A stretch of 64,000 bases of DNA from JBGTGG01 sp964398945 (GTDB taxonomy: Bacteria; Bacteroidota; Bacteroidia; Cytophagales; Cyclobacteriaceae): positions 67,321 to 131,320 of the forward strand of contig CAYNOT010000016.1 of the NCBI GenBank assembly GCA_964398945.1. The letters are read 5' to 3'. The translations under genes were made by a program, and so were the position numbers. Under the pieces are notes generated by a model that made no database searches, was not told the DNA's origin, and saw only the letters and a program-made list of their open reading frames with translations. Below, piece by piece: positions 17,365-25,740 of this stretch (its first letter is position 1; each line of letters starts with the position of its first letter).

Positions 17365-18225
17365 TTACAAAATCATTTTTTCGATTGGGACCACCAAAAT
17401 ACCTTCGGCACCGAATGCGCGAAGTTGATCGATACGCTCCCAAAAATCATTTTCGTCTACCACGGAATGCAGGGATGACCAGCCTTTACGTGTGAGCGGA
17501 AGTATCGTTGGGGATTTCATTCCGGGGATCACATTGGTAATGGATTCGATCGATTCATTGGGGCAATTCAGCAAGATGTACTTGTTGCTTTTTGCTTTTT
17601 GAACAGCTTCTATCCTGAACAGCAAACTTTCCAGGATTGCTTTTTTATCGATGGCCAATGACGGGTTGCCGATAATAACCGCTTCGGATTCCATTACCTG
17701 ATCCACTTCACGTAATCCGTTATTGAGTAATGTGCTGCCCGTACTGACGATGTCGCAAATTGCATCTGCCAATCCAATACTGGGTGCAATCTCAACGGAA
17801 CCACTGATTTCATGGATGCCCGCTTCAACACCATTGGCTTTTAAATATGCTTTAACAATGTTCGGGTAGGAGGTGGCAATGTTTTTTCCATCAAGGTCTT
17901 TGATGGAAGTATAGGGGAAGGCTCGAGGAACAGCAATAGACAATCTGCATTTCGCGAAATCCAGTTTCTTTACAAGTGTGTTCTTTTTCTGTTTTTCCAC
18001 GAAAACATTTTCCCCAACGATGCCAATATCGGCAACGTTGTCTTCCACATATTGGGGGATATCATCATCGCGAAGGAAAAGAAGCTCAACCGGGAAATTT
18101 CGTGCTTGTGTTTTTAATTGATTGCTGCCGTTACTGAAAGCCAGTCCACTTTCTTTCAGGAGTTTAAGCGAGCCTTCCTGCAGCCGACCGGATTTTTGAA
18201 TGGCAATTCGTAAAGGGTTTTTCAT
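17365..18225 (-). CDS. hisG: ATP phosphoribosyltransferase, long form
   Basis: First enzyme of histidine synthesis, joining ATP and PRPP. At 286 residues it is the long, hexameric form that needs no HisZ and carries its own C-terminal ACT-like regulatory domain for histidine feedback (from about residue 215, with GMKSPTILPL). The PRPP-binding region is DAICDIVSTGSTLLNNGLRE; the N-terminus (RIAIQKSGRLQEGSLKLL) is typical. It is the first structural gene of the operon and lies behind a leader peptide and attenuator. Confidence 0.96.
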   Translation of the reverse strand: MKNPLRIAIQKSGRLQEGSLKLLKESGLAFSNGSNQLKTQARNFPVELLFLRDDDIPQYVEDNVADIGIVGENVFVEKQKKNTLVKKLDFAKCRLSIAVPRAFPYTSIKDLDGKNIATSYPNIVKAYLKANGVEAGIHEISGSVEIAPSIGLADAICDIVSTGSTLLNNGLREVDQVMESEAVIIGNPSLAIDKKAILESLLFRIEAVQKAKSNKYILLNCPNESIESITNVIPGMKSPTILPLTRKGWSSLHSVVDENDFWERIDQLRAFGAEGILVVPIEKMIL

Positions 18226-18240
18226 AGTTGTTATAGTGTT

Positions 18241-18281
18241 AAAAACAAAAAGGGCTTGTCATTTTTGTGACAAGCCCTTTT
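18241..18281 (-). terminator. Attenuator terminator of the his operon
   Basis: On the minus strand a perfect 14-bp stem (arms 18268-18281 and 18248-18261, core AGGGCTTGTCA) with a 6-nt loop is followed by a T-rich run (TTTTGTTTTT). It lies between the leader peptide stop (18300) and hisG start (18225), as expected for transcription attenuation. An alternative antiterminator pairing could not be worked out with confidence by eye; a 7-bp pairing TATGTTT/AAACATA lies just upstream. Confidence 0.85.
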
Positions 18282-18299
18282 CTGAAAAGTTTATATGTT

Positions 18300-18377
18300 T
18301 TATGCAAACATAGCCGTGCCACGCATCAGGAGTATATGATGATGGTGGTGAAGACTGAAGTTTGTTGTTGTTCTCAT
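18300..18377 (-). CDS. hisL: Histidine operon leader peptide
   Basis: A 25-codon frame on the minus strand, ATG at 18375-18377, TAA at 18300-18302. It translates as MRTTTNFSLHHHHH followed by ILLMRGTAMFA, with five consecutive His codons (CAC CAC CAT CAT CAT). It lies 19 bases before an intrinsic-terminator hairpin and 74 bases before hisG. Known his leaders work by ribosome stalling at His codons when charged tRNA-His is scarce, which prevents the terminator from forming. The position, the run of His codons and the hairpin together make this assignment strong even though the gene is tiny. Confidence 0.9.
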   Translation of the reverse strand: MRTTTNFSLHHHHHILLMRGTAMFA

Positions 18378-18664
18378 TATGCCAGCAAAGAAATCAAAAG
18401 GCATCCACATTTCAAAGCCTTCTGCCCATGAATGTAAAAATCAGTATTAAAATATTAAGAATGTATAGAAGCGATCCCCGGAAACGAAATTACGAACCAT
18501 CGTTCGTAAAAGCTGTTGATACACGAAGGTCCGGGTTTATCGGGATTAACAAAATGGGTATCGGATCACCCGCTTACAGGGTGATTTCTTCTTTTATTTC
18601 TTCCAGATCGTTCAAATATTGATCTTTGTAATAAATTATTTTAAACGAAATCAAATAGCTGGCA
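18378..18664. other. Divergent intergenic region between hisL and the TPR lipoprotein
   Basis: It should hold the his operon promoter (minus) and that of the TPR gene (plus), but I find no clean TAnnTTTG box in either direction. A small plus-strand frame across it (18362-18622) runs antisense to the leader peptide and is not credible. Confidence 0.4.
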
Positions 18665-19687
18665 ATGATCTATTCGAAGCGGACTGTATTCCTTTTGTTG
18701 GCACTAGCGTTTGGATGTTCTGAAACGAAAGAAGCCCGCCTACAGGGTTTTTTGGAGAAAGGAAATGAAATGGTAAAACGCCAGAATTTTCCCGAGGCGT
18801 TGGATTACTATCAGGAAGCCATCAAGTTGGACTCGTGTTATGCCGATGCATGGAACAATATCGGCATCCTGCAATTCAGGCAAGGCAAAATGCTGCAAGC
18901 ACTTGCAAGCATCAACCAGGCTTTGTTTTGTAGAAGCGGATTTACAAATGCGTATTACAACCGCGCACGGATTTTTTACGAATTGAAAAATTACGCCAAT
19001 GCAGCACATGACATTGAGCAGGTTTACAAAGTGTATCCGGATTCCAGTACCATTCACTTTATGCGCGGATTGATCCAGACGGGATTGAAAGAATATAAAC
19101 AATCGATAGAGTCTTTTTTAAAAGCAGGTGAGCAGGATAGTCTGAACGCGGAAATCTTTGTGAATTTAGGCTCAGCCTATTATTTTTCGAATGACTTTAT
19201 CCAGGCAGAAAAGTATTTGAAAGAAGCACTCAAGTTAAATCCTGAAGAGGTGTTTGCATACAATACACTGTCGTTGATTGAAATAGCGCGGAAAGATTAT
19301 CTGCGCGCATTGGAATTGATCAACACTGCATTGAAGATGGAGGGGGATAATCCGTATCTGTTAAACAACAGGGGGTACATCTATTTACTGACCGATACAT
19401 TGGATGCCGCGCTGGCCGACATCAACATGAGCATTCGGCTTGACACAGAGAATGCCTGGGCCTATCGAAACAAGGGGATCTATAATTTGAAAACCGGAAA
19501 GTATGAAGATGCTGTCCGGCTTTTTAACCAGGCCATAAAAATGGATTCGAATGTTGAGCCCGTCTATTTTTATTTATCAGAGGCGTATCTTCAGTCAGGC
19601 AAATGGGAAGAAGCATGCAAAGCATGGAAGGAATCAGCCAATCGTGATGAGGAAGGAAGAAGTACCACGATGAAGCCGTGTAAGTAA
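18665..19687 (+). CDS. TPR-repeat lipoprotein
   Basis: A 340-residue exported protein. The N-terminus MIYSKRTVFLLLALAFGC is a lipoprotein signal with Cys18 as lipidation site. From residue 30 to the end there are about eight tetratricopeptide repeats with the usual W/L-G-Y-A-F-A-P spacing, for example YYQEAIKLDSCYADAWNNIG, AEKYLKEALKLNPEEVFAYN and AVRLFNQAIKMDSNVEPVYF. Such proteins are scaffolds, often for envelope assembly or gliding/secretion complexes. The specific partner cannot be inferred, and the gene appears monocistronic. Confidence 0.85.
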   Translation: MIYSKRTVFLLLALAFGCSETKEARLQGFLEKGNEMVKRQNFPEALDYYQEAIKLDSCYADAWNNIGILQFRQGKMLQALASINQALFCRSGFTNAYYNRARIFYELKNYANAAHDIEQVYKVYPDSSTIHFMRGLIQTGLKEYKQSIESFLKAGEQDSLNAEIFVNLGSAYYFSNDFIQAEKYLKEALKLNPEEVFAYNTLSLIEIARKDYLRALELINTALKMEGDNPYLLNNRGYIYLLTDTLDAALADINMSIRLDTENAWAYRNKGIYNLKTGKYEDAVRLFNQAIKMDSNVEPVYFYLSEAYLQSGKWEEACKAWKESANRDEEGRSTTMKPCK

Positions 19688-19751
19688 TTTGGTAATTTGC
19701 TGATGAGTAAATTTGGACGTATTTAATTGTCACGATGAAACTGAAACATTT

Positions 19752-19838
19752 GGGCTAAAGCCCTTCATCTTTGTTGTTATTTGCCACGCACTTAAGTGCG
19801 TGGCAAATAACATTATCTTCCTTTGGACTTTAGTCCAA
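19752..19838. repeat. REP-like cluster with a perfect 38-base palindrome
   Basis: Three palindromes lie side by side in the 272-base gap after the TPR gene: GGGCTAAAGCCC at 19752-19763, a perfect 38-base palindrome at 19775-19812 (centre CACTTAAGTG, arms reading TTTGCCACG), and TTGGACTTTAGTCCAA at 19823-19838. The spacing and the shared CTTAAG/CTTTAG-type cores look like a REP/BIME-type mobile repeat. No RAYT-like transposase is in the window. Confidence 0.75.
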
Positions 19839-19959
19839 GACGGCAATTTGAAGTTGTACCAGGATTTATTGATTATTGATTGCTCAACGTATTTCTTTTA
19901 AATAGTCTTATCAAAAAAAATGCGAGGGCTTCATACCTTTTCTAAAACAATTGTGGTAA

Positions 19960-20598
19960 ATGAGAAGTGATTTTTTAGACACCTTAGTAAAACGGTTGAC
20001 ACGTGAATTGCCGGGAAGTACTGCCCACGAACCACTTCGTGCAGTTCCAACAGGTACGGTGGTCCCAACCTTTGAGCATAAGCAACCACCAAAACCGGGA
20101 AGTGTTTTGATTTTACTGTATGAAGAAGATGGTGAAATTCGTTTTCCTTTAATAAAGCGCACCGATTACAAGGGCCTTCACAGTGGACAAATCAGTTTAC
20201 CGGGAGGAAAGAAAGAACAAGGTGAAACTGAAAATGAAACCGCCATTCGGGAAACATTTGAAGAAATAGGGGTCAATCCTGCGAAAGTTGAAGTGATCGG
20301 TCATCTGAGCAAGTTTTTTGTAATCCCCAGCAATTTTATGGTTACTCCGGTGGTTGCAAAAATTGACCACAAACCAAATTTCATCCCCGACCCACGGGAA
20401 GTTGCAAGAGTTCTCCAGGGCAGGTTGAGCGACCTGGTCCATGATGATGCAATCCAGACCAAAGAGATTGTTGCCGCGAATCAGTTTCGACTAAATGCTC
20501 CTCACTTTGAAGTGGAAGGTGAAGTTGTGTGGGGAGCCACTGCGATGATGTTGAATGAGTTTCGGATGGTGGTTCGGGATGTTATGGGTATAAAGTAG
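19960..20598 (+). CDS. CoA-type Nudix hydrolase
   Basis: A 212-residue Nudix protein. The Nudix box reads GGKKEQGETENETAIRETFE then EIG, matching Gx5Ex7REUxEExGU. Just before it, LIKRTDYKGLHSGQISLPGG matches the signature specific to the CoA pyrophosphatase branch (NudL/YeaB). The likely reaction is hydrolysis of CoA or its oxidised or acylated forms to 3',5'-ADP and phosphopantetheine. The ATG at 19960 gives a normal N-terminus. Confidence 0.9.
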   Translation: MRSDFLDTLVKRLTRELPGSTAHEPLRAVPTGTVVPTFEHKQPPKPGSVLILLYEEDGEIRFPLIKRTDYKGLHSGQISLPGGKKEQGETENETAIRETFEEIGVNPAKVEVIGHLSKFFVIPSNFMVTPVVAKIDHKPNFIPDPREVARVLQGRLSDLVHDDAIQTKEIVAANQFRLNAPHFEVEGEVVWGATAMMLNEFRMVVRDVMGIK

Positions 20599-20755
20599 TC
20601 ACTGACCAGAATAGGCCTTTCTTTATTTGGAATAATTCTACGTAGTCCATAATATTGCTCTTTATTTAAAATAAATCTAAATAAACTATCATAAAGGTTC
20701 TTGGTTTAGGTTTAATAAGGTTTTTCCGCTTTACATTCACTGAAAACAGTAGACT

Positions 20756-21388
20756 TTGAAGGCATCAATCCGGATACTGCTGGCTGATCAACAAATCATA
20801 ACCATTGAAGGTCTTCGTGGAATCCTTTCCCGTGAGGAAGATATGCTCATTCTGGACCATGCACTTACCAAAAATAAGCTCTGGGAAAAACTCGAAACCC
20901 ACAATCCTGATGTTCTTATTTCTGATTTCAACACGATCGAATTCCTTACTTTGGAGGATTTGAAGCGGATTTCCACTTCTTTTAAAACAACTCAGGTTTT
21001 ATTGATTACCTCAGAAGTAGACCGCGATAATCTCAATAAGGCGAAAGAATTAGGCGTAAAAGGCTTTATTACCAAGAAATGTAGCCTCGATGAAATTTTA
21101 TTGGCAACCCGCACGGTGGCGAACGGTCAACGCTTCATTTGCCCTTCTATCCTTGATATCCTTTTTAATGAGCCCGAATCTTCCCAGGATGACGATATCA
21201 ACCTGACGCCAAGGGAAATTGAGATTTTAAAGCTTATTGCGCTTGGCAAATCCACAATTTCTATTGCAAGCGATCTGTTTGTTAGCCCGCACACGGTGCA
21301 AACCCACCGAAAGAACATTATCAAAAAGCTCCAGATCAAGTCCCCAACGCAGTTTGTGATCCACGCCATGGATCGTGGCCTGATCTAA
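20756..21388 (+). CDS. LuxR/NarL-family response regulator
   Basis: A two-domain regulator of 210 residues. The receiver domain (1-120) has the phosphoacceptor in VLISDFNTIEF, Thr/Ser in LLITSEV and the conserved Lys in KGFITKK. The acidic pocket is reduced (LLADQQ where LLADDH is usual), so phosphorylation may be altered. The C-terminal HTH (LTPREIEILKLIALGKSTIS to MDRGLI) is a typical LuxR-type DNA-binding domain. The start is TTG at 20756; no in-frame ATG is close, and MKASIRILLADQQ fits the family. No partner kinase is adjacent. Confidence 0.85.
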   Translation: MKASIRILLADQQIITIEGLRGILSREEDMLILDHALTKNKLWEKLETHNPDVLISDFNTIEFLTLEDLKRISTSFKTTQVLLITSEVDRDNLNKAKELGVKGFITKKCSLDEILLATRTVANGQRFICPSILDILFNEPESSQDDDINLTPREIEILKLIALGKSTISIASDLFVSPHTVQTHRKNIIKKLQIKSPTQFVIHAMDRGLI

Positions 21389-21946
21389 ATTCTTATCTGG
21401 CCGTCCCTTAAAAAAAACCGTTAGCGATATAGATAGTAAAAGAAATCAACTGAGGGTTTGGAGCCTGCAAGAAAAGTAATCTTTAGGCTCCATACCTTGC
21501 AAAGGTATTTTTTAACCTTATCAGGATGGGGGCATCACCGTTGCGCGGCAACAACGTTCATCACCGGATTTAAAATGTGCGCCTACGTGCTGGCCCTATC
21601 GCACATTATTGCCACCCTTGAACAAACAGTAAAGAAGGAAGTGCATGGTTTTTGGCTATTGCATTCGCTTCTCCTTGTACTTCGTTTATTCTACTAAAAA
21701 ACATTTTTCTTTGAAAAGGTCTTTTTTGGGCTTTGGTGTTGCTGGTTTTTCTACAAACACTTTCGTACCTCCGGGACGGGGATGTGCATTTGTTTTAGGG
21801 ATTGAATTGGGTTTTTAAGTGACGACTATTTATTTTAAAATTAAGAGTTACTATATACCCGCTAGAGGGTAGATAAATTACCTGATATAGGTGATTGCCA
21901 GCTGAAACCGCAACATCTACTTTTGTTTAGAATTAATCTAAATAGA
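21389..21946. other. Long intergenic region upstream of the haem operon
   Basis: These 558 bases hold no credible gene: the only frame of note (21458-21697) needs a TTG start and has no family features. Near the 3' end are short inverted repeats TACCC-GCTAGA-GGGTA (21856-21871) and ACCT-GATAT-AGGT (21880-21892), then the palindrome described separately at 21926-21942. The region probably carries the promoter and operators of the haem operon. Confidence 0.45.
21926..21942. promoter_or_regulatory. Candidate iron-responsive operator at the hmuT start
   Basis: The inverted repeat TTTAGA-ATTAA-TCTAAA ends 4 bases before the ATG of the haem-binding protein gene. A related sequence (ATTTAG-A-CTAAAT) sits just before sufB. 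Both can be read as 7-1-7 type sites of the Fur class. Assignment to Fur or another iron/haem sensor is inference. Confidence 0.45.
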
Positions 21947-22780
21947 ATGTTCAAATTTATTTCGGCACTGGGTTTCTTTTTGGCCTCCATTGGCTGTTTT
22001 GCCCAAATGCGAATCATTACAGCAGGTAGCGCCATGACAGAAACAGTATGTGCCCTGGGCGATTGTGATAAGATTGTTGCCGCTGATAAAACCAGCTTAT
22101 TTCCTGCTTCCATCCAAAACCTTCCTTCCATCGGTTATCGCGGGGGGATCAGTGCCGAAGGGATTATCAATCTAAAACCTACCCTGATAATTGCTGAAAA
22201 GGATTATGTAAAAGATGAAGTCTTGCGCCAGTTGGAGTCAACAGGTATTCAACTATTGATTATTGATCGGGAATATACGGTGGAGGATACGAAAAAATTC
22301 ATCCGTCAAATTGCGACTAAACTGAACAGGCAAAAAGAAGGCGAGGCTGTCATTTCAAAAATAGAAACCGACATCAAAGAAGCGAAGGAGTTGGTTTCAA
22401 AAGCCGGTAAACATCCTTCTGTATTGTGTATTTATAACAGGGGCACTGCCACTGTGAGCGTTGCCGGTGAAGGCACCTTTGGCGATATCATAAAATACGC
22501 AGGCGCTGTTCCGGCAGCTGCTGCTATAAAGGGTTTCAAACCACTCAATACCGAAGCGCTTATCGCTTCCAATCCGGATTACATTGTATTGGCATCCTCA
22601 GGATATGAAAGCATTGGTGGAATGGACGGTGTATTAAAAATACCCGGCATCGCCCAGACTACTGCCGGAAAGAAAAAACAAATTATTTCTATAGAGAGCA
22701 TGGTGCTGACCAACTTCGGGCCCCGGTTGGGCACTGCTATCAAAGAACTTGTCACGTCAATTTATCCCGAGGTTAAATGA
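21947..22780 (+). CDS. hmuT: Haem ABC transporter, periplasmic haem-binding protein
   Basis: A cluster III-type substrate-binding protein of about 277 residues. The signal peptide is MFKFISALGFFLASIGCFA. The mature part begins MRIITAGSAMTETVCALG, with SIGYRGGISAEGIINLKPTL and NPDYIVLASSGYESIGGM typical of haem-binding HmuT proteins. The first enzyme-like frame starts at a TTG at 21923, but the ATG at 21947 gives the clean signal peptide. It overlaps the permease gene by the ATGA motif. It would receive haem from the TonB receptor and pass it to HmuUV. Confidence 0.9.
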   Translation: MFKFISALGFFLASIGCFAQMRIITAGSAMTETVCALGDCDKIVAADKTSLFPASIQNLPSIGYRGGISAEGIINLKPTLIIAEKDYVKDEVLRQLESTGIQLLIIDREYTVEDTKKFIRQIATKLNRQKEGEAVISKIETDIKEAKELVSKAGKHPSVLCIYNRGTATVSVAGEGTFGDIIKYAGAVPAAAAIKGFKPLNTEALIASNPDYIVLASSGYESIGGMDGVLKIPGIAQTTAGKKKQIISIESMVLTNFGPRLGTAIKELVTSIYPEVK

Positions 22781-23847
22781 TGCGCGTGTCACTTACTATT
22801 CCTAAAAGTACAACCTCTGCTATTCTCATAAGTTTATCAGTGCTATTGGTAGTGGTGGCATTGTTTGCGCTCACCATTGGTGCTGTTACCATTCCTTTTG
22901 GGGATGTTTCTGTTATCGTGTTGCGAAAGTTGGGTTTCCTTTCAGGTGCGGAAGTGGATGGCATTCACGAGGTGGTGATCAACGCGATTCGTATTCCAAG
23001 GATATTGATGACGATGTTGGTGGGTGGGGCATTAGGGATTAGTGGTGCTGCATTACAAGGTTTGTTTAGAAACCCATTGGTAGAGCCCGGGTTGATTGGT
23101 GTTTCAGGAGGATCTGCTGCTGCTGTGGTTTTAGTGATTGTATTCGGGGCAACGTTCATGTTGCCAACAGAAGGATGGATTCACGATTCTGTATTATCAT
23201 TATCTTCTTTCATTGGTGGGATTATTATCACCATCATCGTGCTTCGGTTAAGCACACTGCGCGGAAAAACCAGTATCAGTGCAATGATATTGGTGGGTGT
23301 GGCATTAAATGCGTTTGCAGGTGCACTCATTGGTTTATCAATTTTTTATGCCGATGAAAATCAATTACGAACGTTTACTTTTTGGACATTGGGTGATTTA
23401 GGTGGCGCAACCAACCAAAAGTTATTGATTGCAGCACCCATATTGATCCTGTCCTCAATTGTGCTTTCATCTTTTTCCCGAAACCTTAATGCAATTGCGA
23501 TGGGCGAAGCGGAAGCGTATCACCTTGGTGTGAATGTAGAGTTCACCAAAAAAATGATCATTATCTTTTCGGCCCTGGCTGTTGGGATAAGTGTTTCCCT
23601 TGCCGGAATGATCGGGTTTGTTGGGTTGATCATCCCGCATTTGATCCGGGTTTTGTTTCAAAGCGACAACAAAATTGTATTGCCCGCATCTTTTTTAGGC
23701 GGTGCAATTTTATTGTTGGTTGCCGATATTATTGCCCGCACCATTGTGCAACCTGCAGAGCTTCCAATCGGAATCGTAACAGCATTGTTGGGGGCTCCAT
23801 TTTTTATCATGCTTTTGGTCCAGGCTAAAAATAAAAATTCAATCTGA
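22777..23847 (+). CDS. hmuU: Haem ABC transporter, permease
   Basis: A FecCD/BtuC-type permease of 355-356 residues with about ten hydrophobic segments. Family motifs include RIPRILMTMLVGGALGISGA, ALQGLFRNPLVEPGLIGVS and, near the C-terminus, IGFVGLIIPHLIR (the EAA-like loop contacting the ATPase). Two ATG codons are adjacent (22777 and 22780); either is possible. The end overlaps the ATPase start by one base. It sits between the binding protein and the ATPase in the usual order. Confidence 0.93.
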   Translation: MMRVSLTIPKSTTSAILISLSVLLVVVALFALTIGAVTIPFGDVSVIVLRKLGFLSGAEVDGIHEVVINAIRIPRILMTMLVGGALGISGAALQGLFRNPLVEPGLIGVSGGSAAAVVLVIVFGATFMLPTEGWIHDSVLSLSSFIGGIIITIIVLRLSTLRGKTSISAMILVGVALNAFAGALIGLSIFYADENQLRTFTFWTLGDLGGATNQKLLIAAPILILSSIVLSSFSRNLNAIAMGEAEAYHLGVNVEFTKKMIIIFSALAVGISVSLAGMIGFVGLIIPHLIRVLFQSDNKIVLPASFLGGAILLLVADIIARTIVQPAELPIGIVTALLGAPFFIMLLVQAKNKNSI

Positions 23848-24668
23848 TGTATAGTTGTACAAACCTTTCCTTTGATGCCGGTAAAAATCCAATCCTCAAG
23901 GATGTAAATTTTTCGATTGCCCCCGGGGAATTTGCTGCACTCGTTGGTCCAAATGGGGCCGGTAAAAGTACGTTGCTAAAGGCATTGGCCAACGAAAACA
24001 AATCATACAAAGGGGAAGTCAACATCAATGGACAACCCATCATTAAGTATTCAGTGCGTGAACTTTCGAAGCAACGGGCTGTACTTTCACAAAACAATTC
24101 CATACAGTTCGGGTTCAGTGTTGAACAAATTGTTGGCTTAGGCCGGTATGCTTCGGAGCTTACAAAAAAAGAAGATCAACATATTATTGATGAAGTAATT
24201 TCCCTTACGGGGATAGAATCCTTTTGGACACGCCAGTATGCAACACTTTCAGGTGGCGAACAACAACGTGTTCAGCTAACACGGGTGTTGGTGCAGGTTT
24301 GGGAAGAGTCTTTGTACCCACGCTACATTTTGTTGGATGAGCCTACCGCTAGTTTGGACATTTCCCAACAGCAACAAATTTTCAGGTTGGCAAAGAATGC
24401 CTGCAAAAGAAATATAGGTGTAATGGCGATCATCCACGATTTGAACCAGGCCGTTCAATTTTCGGATACCTTATATTTTTTGAAGAACGGGGAAATCATT
24501 TCACATGGCGACAGCAAAACAGTTTTCAACAAAATGAACATTGAAAAGACGTTTGGTTGCCGTGTCAACTTTTACCATGATGAATGCACTGATTGTCCTT
24601 TTATTATCCCGCAGGGAATGGACGATACTTTTGAAAGAATTCAACGAAACAAATTAGTAATCAATTAA
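23847..24668 (+). CDS. hmuV: Haem ABC transporter, ATP-binding protein
   Basis: ATPase of the haem importer, 273 residues. Walker A is GPNGAGKST, the Q loop is in VLSQNNSI, the signature motif is LSGGEQQRV, Walker B is YILLDEPTASLD, and the switch His is in AIIHDLNQAV. The C-terminus contains an unusual Cys pair (HDECTDCPF), which I mention only as seen. Coupled to hmuU and followed after 13 bases by hmuS. Confidence 0.93.
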   Translation: MYSCTNLSFDAGKNPILKDVNFSIAPGEFAALVGPNGAGKSTLLKALANENKSYKGEVNINGQPIIKYSVRELSKQRAVLSQNNSIQFGFSVEQIVGLGRYASELTKKEDQHIIDEVISLTGIESFWTRQYATLSGGEQQRVQLTRVLVQVWEESLYPRYILLDEPTASLDISQQQQIFRLAKNACKRNIGVMAIIHDLNQAVQFSDTLYFLKNGEIISHGDSKTVFNKMNIEKTFGCRVNFYHDECTDCPFIIPQGMDDTFERIQRNKLVIN

Positions 24669-24681
24669 AATCACGGAATAG

Positions 24682-25740
24682 ATGGATACACTATTGGAAC
24701 CAAAAAACACAGCACTTGCCAACGCATGGAACGCCCTTATAAAAGACAAACCAATGCGCATTCGCGATGCTGCAAAAGCATTGAATGTAAGCGAAGCTGA
24801 ATTACTGGAAACGAAAGTTGGGGATGGTGCAACACGCTTGTCCGGTTCGTGGCCAGAATTATTGACTGGTTTTAAGACCCTGGGCCGTGTAATGTCATTG
24901 ACACGAAATGATTCATGTGTATTGGAGCATAAAGGCCCGTTTCAAAAAATTGATATCATGGGCAGTGGCCCCCACGCGATGGCTACAGTTATCGGCCCGA
25001 TTGAAAGCCGTGTGTTTTTTGGTGCATGGCATGCTGCCTACGCGGTGACGGATGCCGGCAATGACCGTGTCCTAAAGAGCATTCAGATTTTCGATAAAGC
25101 AGGTGAGGCGGTTTTAAAAGTATACTTGCAGGAAGGAAGTAACGAGGAAGCCTATACCAAATTGGTTGAAGGCTTCACTGCACCAACCGATTTAGTTGTT
25201 GAATTCACACCGTATCCAAAAGAAGAACTAAGCGGACCGAAAGATGTTGAAGCGTTCTTGCAAGACTGGAGAAGCATGAAAGATACACATGACTTTTTTG
25301 GGATGATCCGCAAGCACCAGGTAGACCGTTTTGATGCATTGAAAATTGCAGAAGGAAAATTCACGTATAAAATCCAACTCAACGCTACGGAGCAATTATT
25401 AAACGTTGCTTCGGAAACAAAACTTCCGATCATGATTTTTGCCGGAAGCAAAGGCAATATTCAAATCCACCAGGGGAAAGTAAAAACCATTCGCTTGATG
25501 GAAAGGGGAGAGGATGTTTGGTTGAATGTATTGGACCCTGATTTCAATATGCACTTGAAGCAGAATGATGTAGCAACTGCCTGGGTAGTGGTAAAACCAA
25601 CAGAAGATGGCCCGGTTACATCAATCGAATTATTCGATAATGAAAACAGGATGATTGCGCAGTTTTTTGGATTGCGCAAGCCGGGCATACCGCAACGTGA
25701 GGCATGGGAGAAATTGGTGGAAGGTTTGCCAAGAATATGA
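24682..25740 (+). CDS. hmuS: HmuS/HemS-type cytoplasmic haem-handling protein
   Basis: A 352-residue protein of the HemS/ChuS/HmuS family, which binds haem in the cytoplasm and in some members degrades it. It has the family's duplicated structure: an N-terminal half starting near RIRDAAKALNVSEAELL with FKTLGRVMSLTRNDSCVLEH, and a second half near IQLNATEQLLNVASETKLPI, MIFAGSKGNIQIHQGKVKT and FGLRKPGIPQREAWEKL. A haem-ligand His cannot be fixed without alignment. Its stop overlaps the start of the TonB receptor gene. Confidence 0.9.
   Translation: MDTLLEPKNTALANAWNALIKDKPMRIRDAAKALNVSEAELLETKVGDGATRLSGSWPELLTGFKTLGRVMSLTRNDSCVLEHKGPFQKIDIMGSGPHAMATVIGPIESRVFFGAWHAAYAVTDAGNDRVLKSIQIFDKAGEAVLKVYLQEGSNEEAYTKLVEGFTAPTDLVVEFTPYPKEELSGPKDVEAFLQDWRSMKDTHDFFGMIRKHQVDRFDALKIAEGKFTYKIQLNATEQLLNVASETKLPIMIFAGSKGNIQIHQGKVKTIRLMERGEDVWLNVLDPDFNMHLKQNDVATAWVVVKPTEDGPVTSIELFDNENRMIAQFFGLRKPGIPQREAWEKLVEGLPRI

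Noticed and set aside
18362..18622. An 86-residue plus-strand frame upstream of the TPR gene
   Set aside because: It runs antisense to the his leader peptide and across its promoter region, lacks any family features, and its codons do not resemble those of the neighbours.
21458..21697. A 79-residue frame in the gap before the haem operon
   Set aside because: It needs a TTG start, has no signal, domain or repeat, and its Cys/His/Leu mix looks random.
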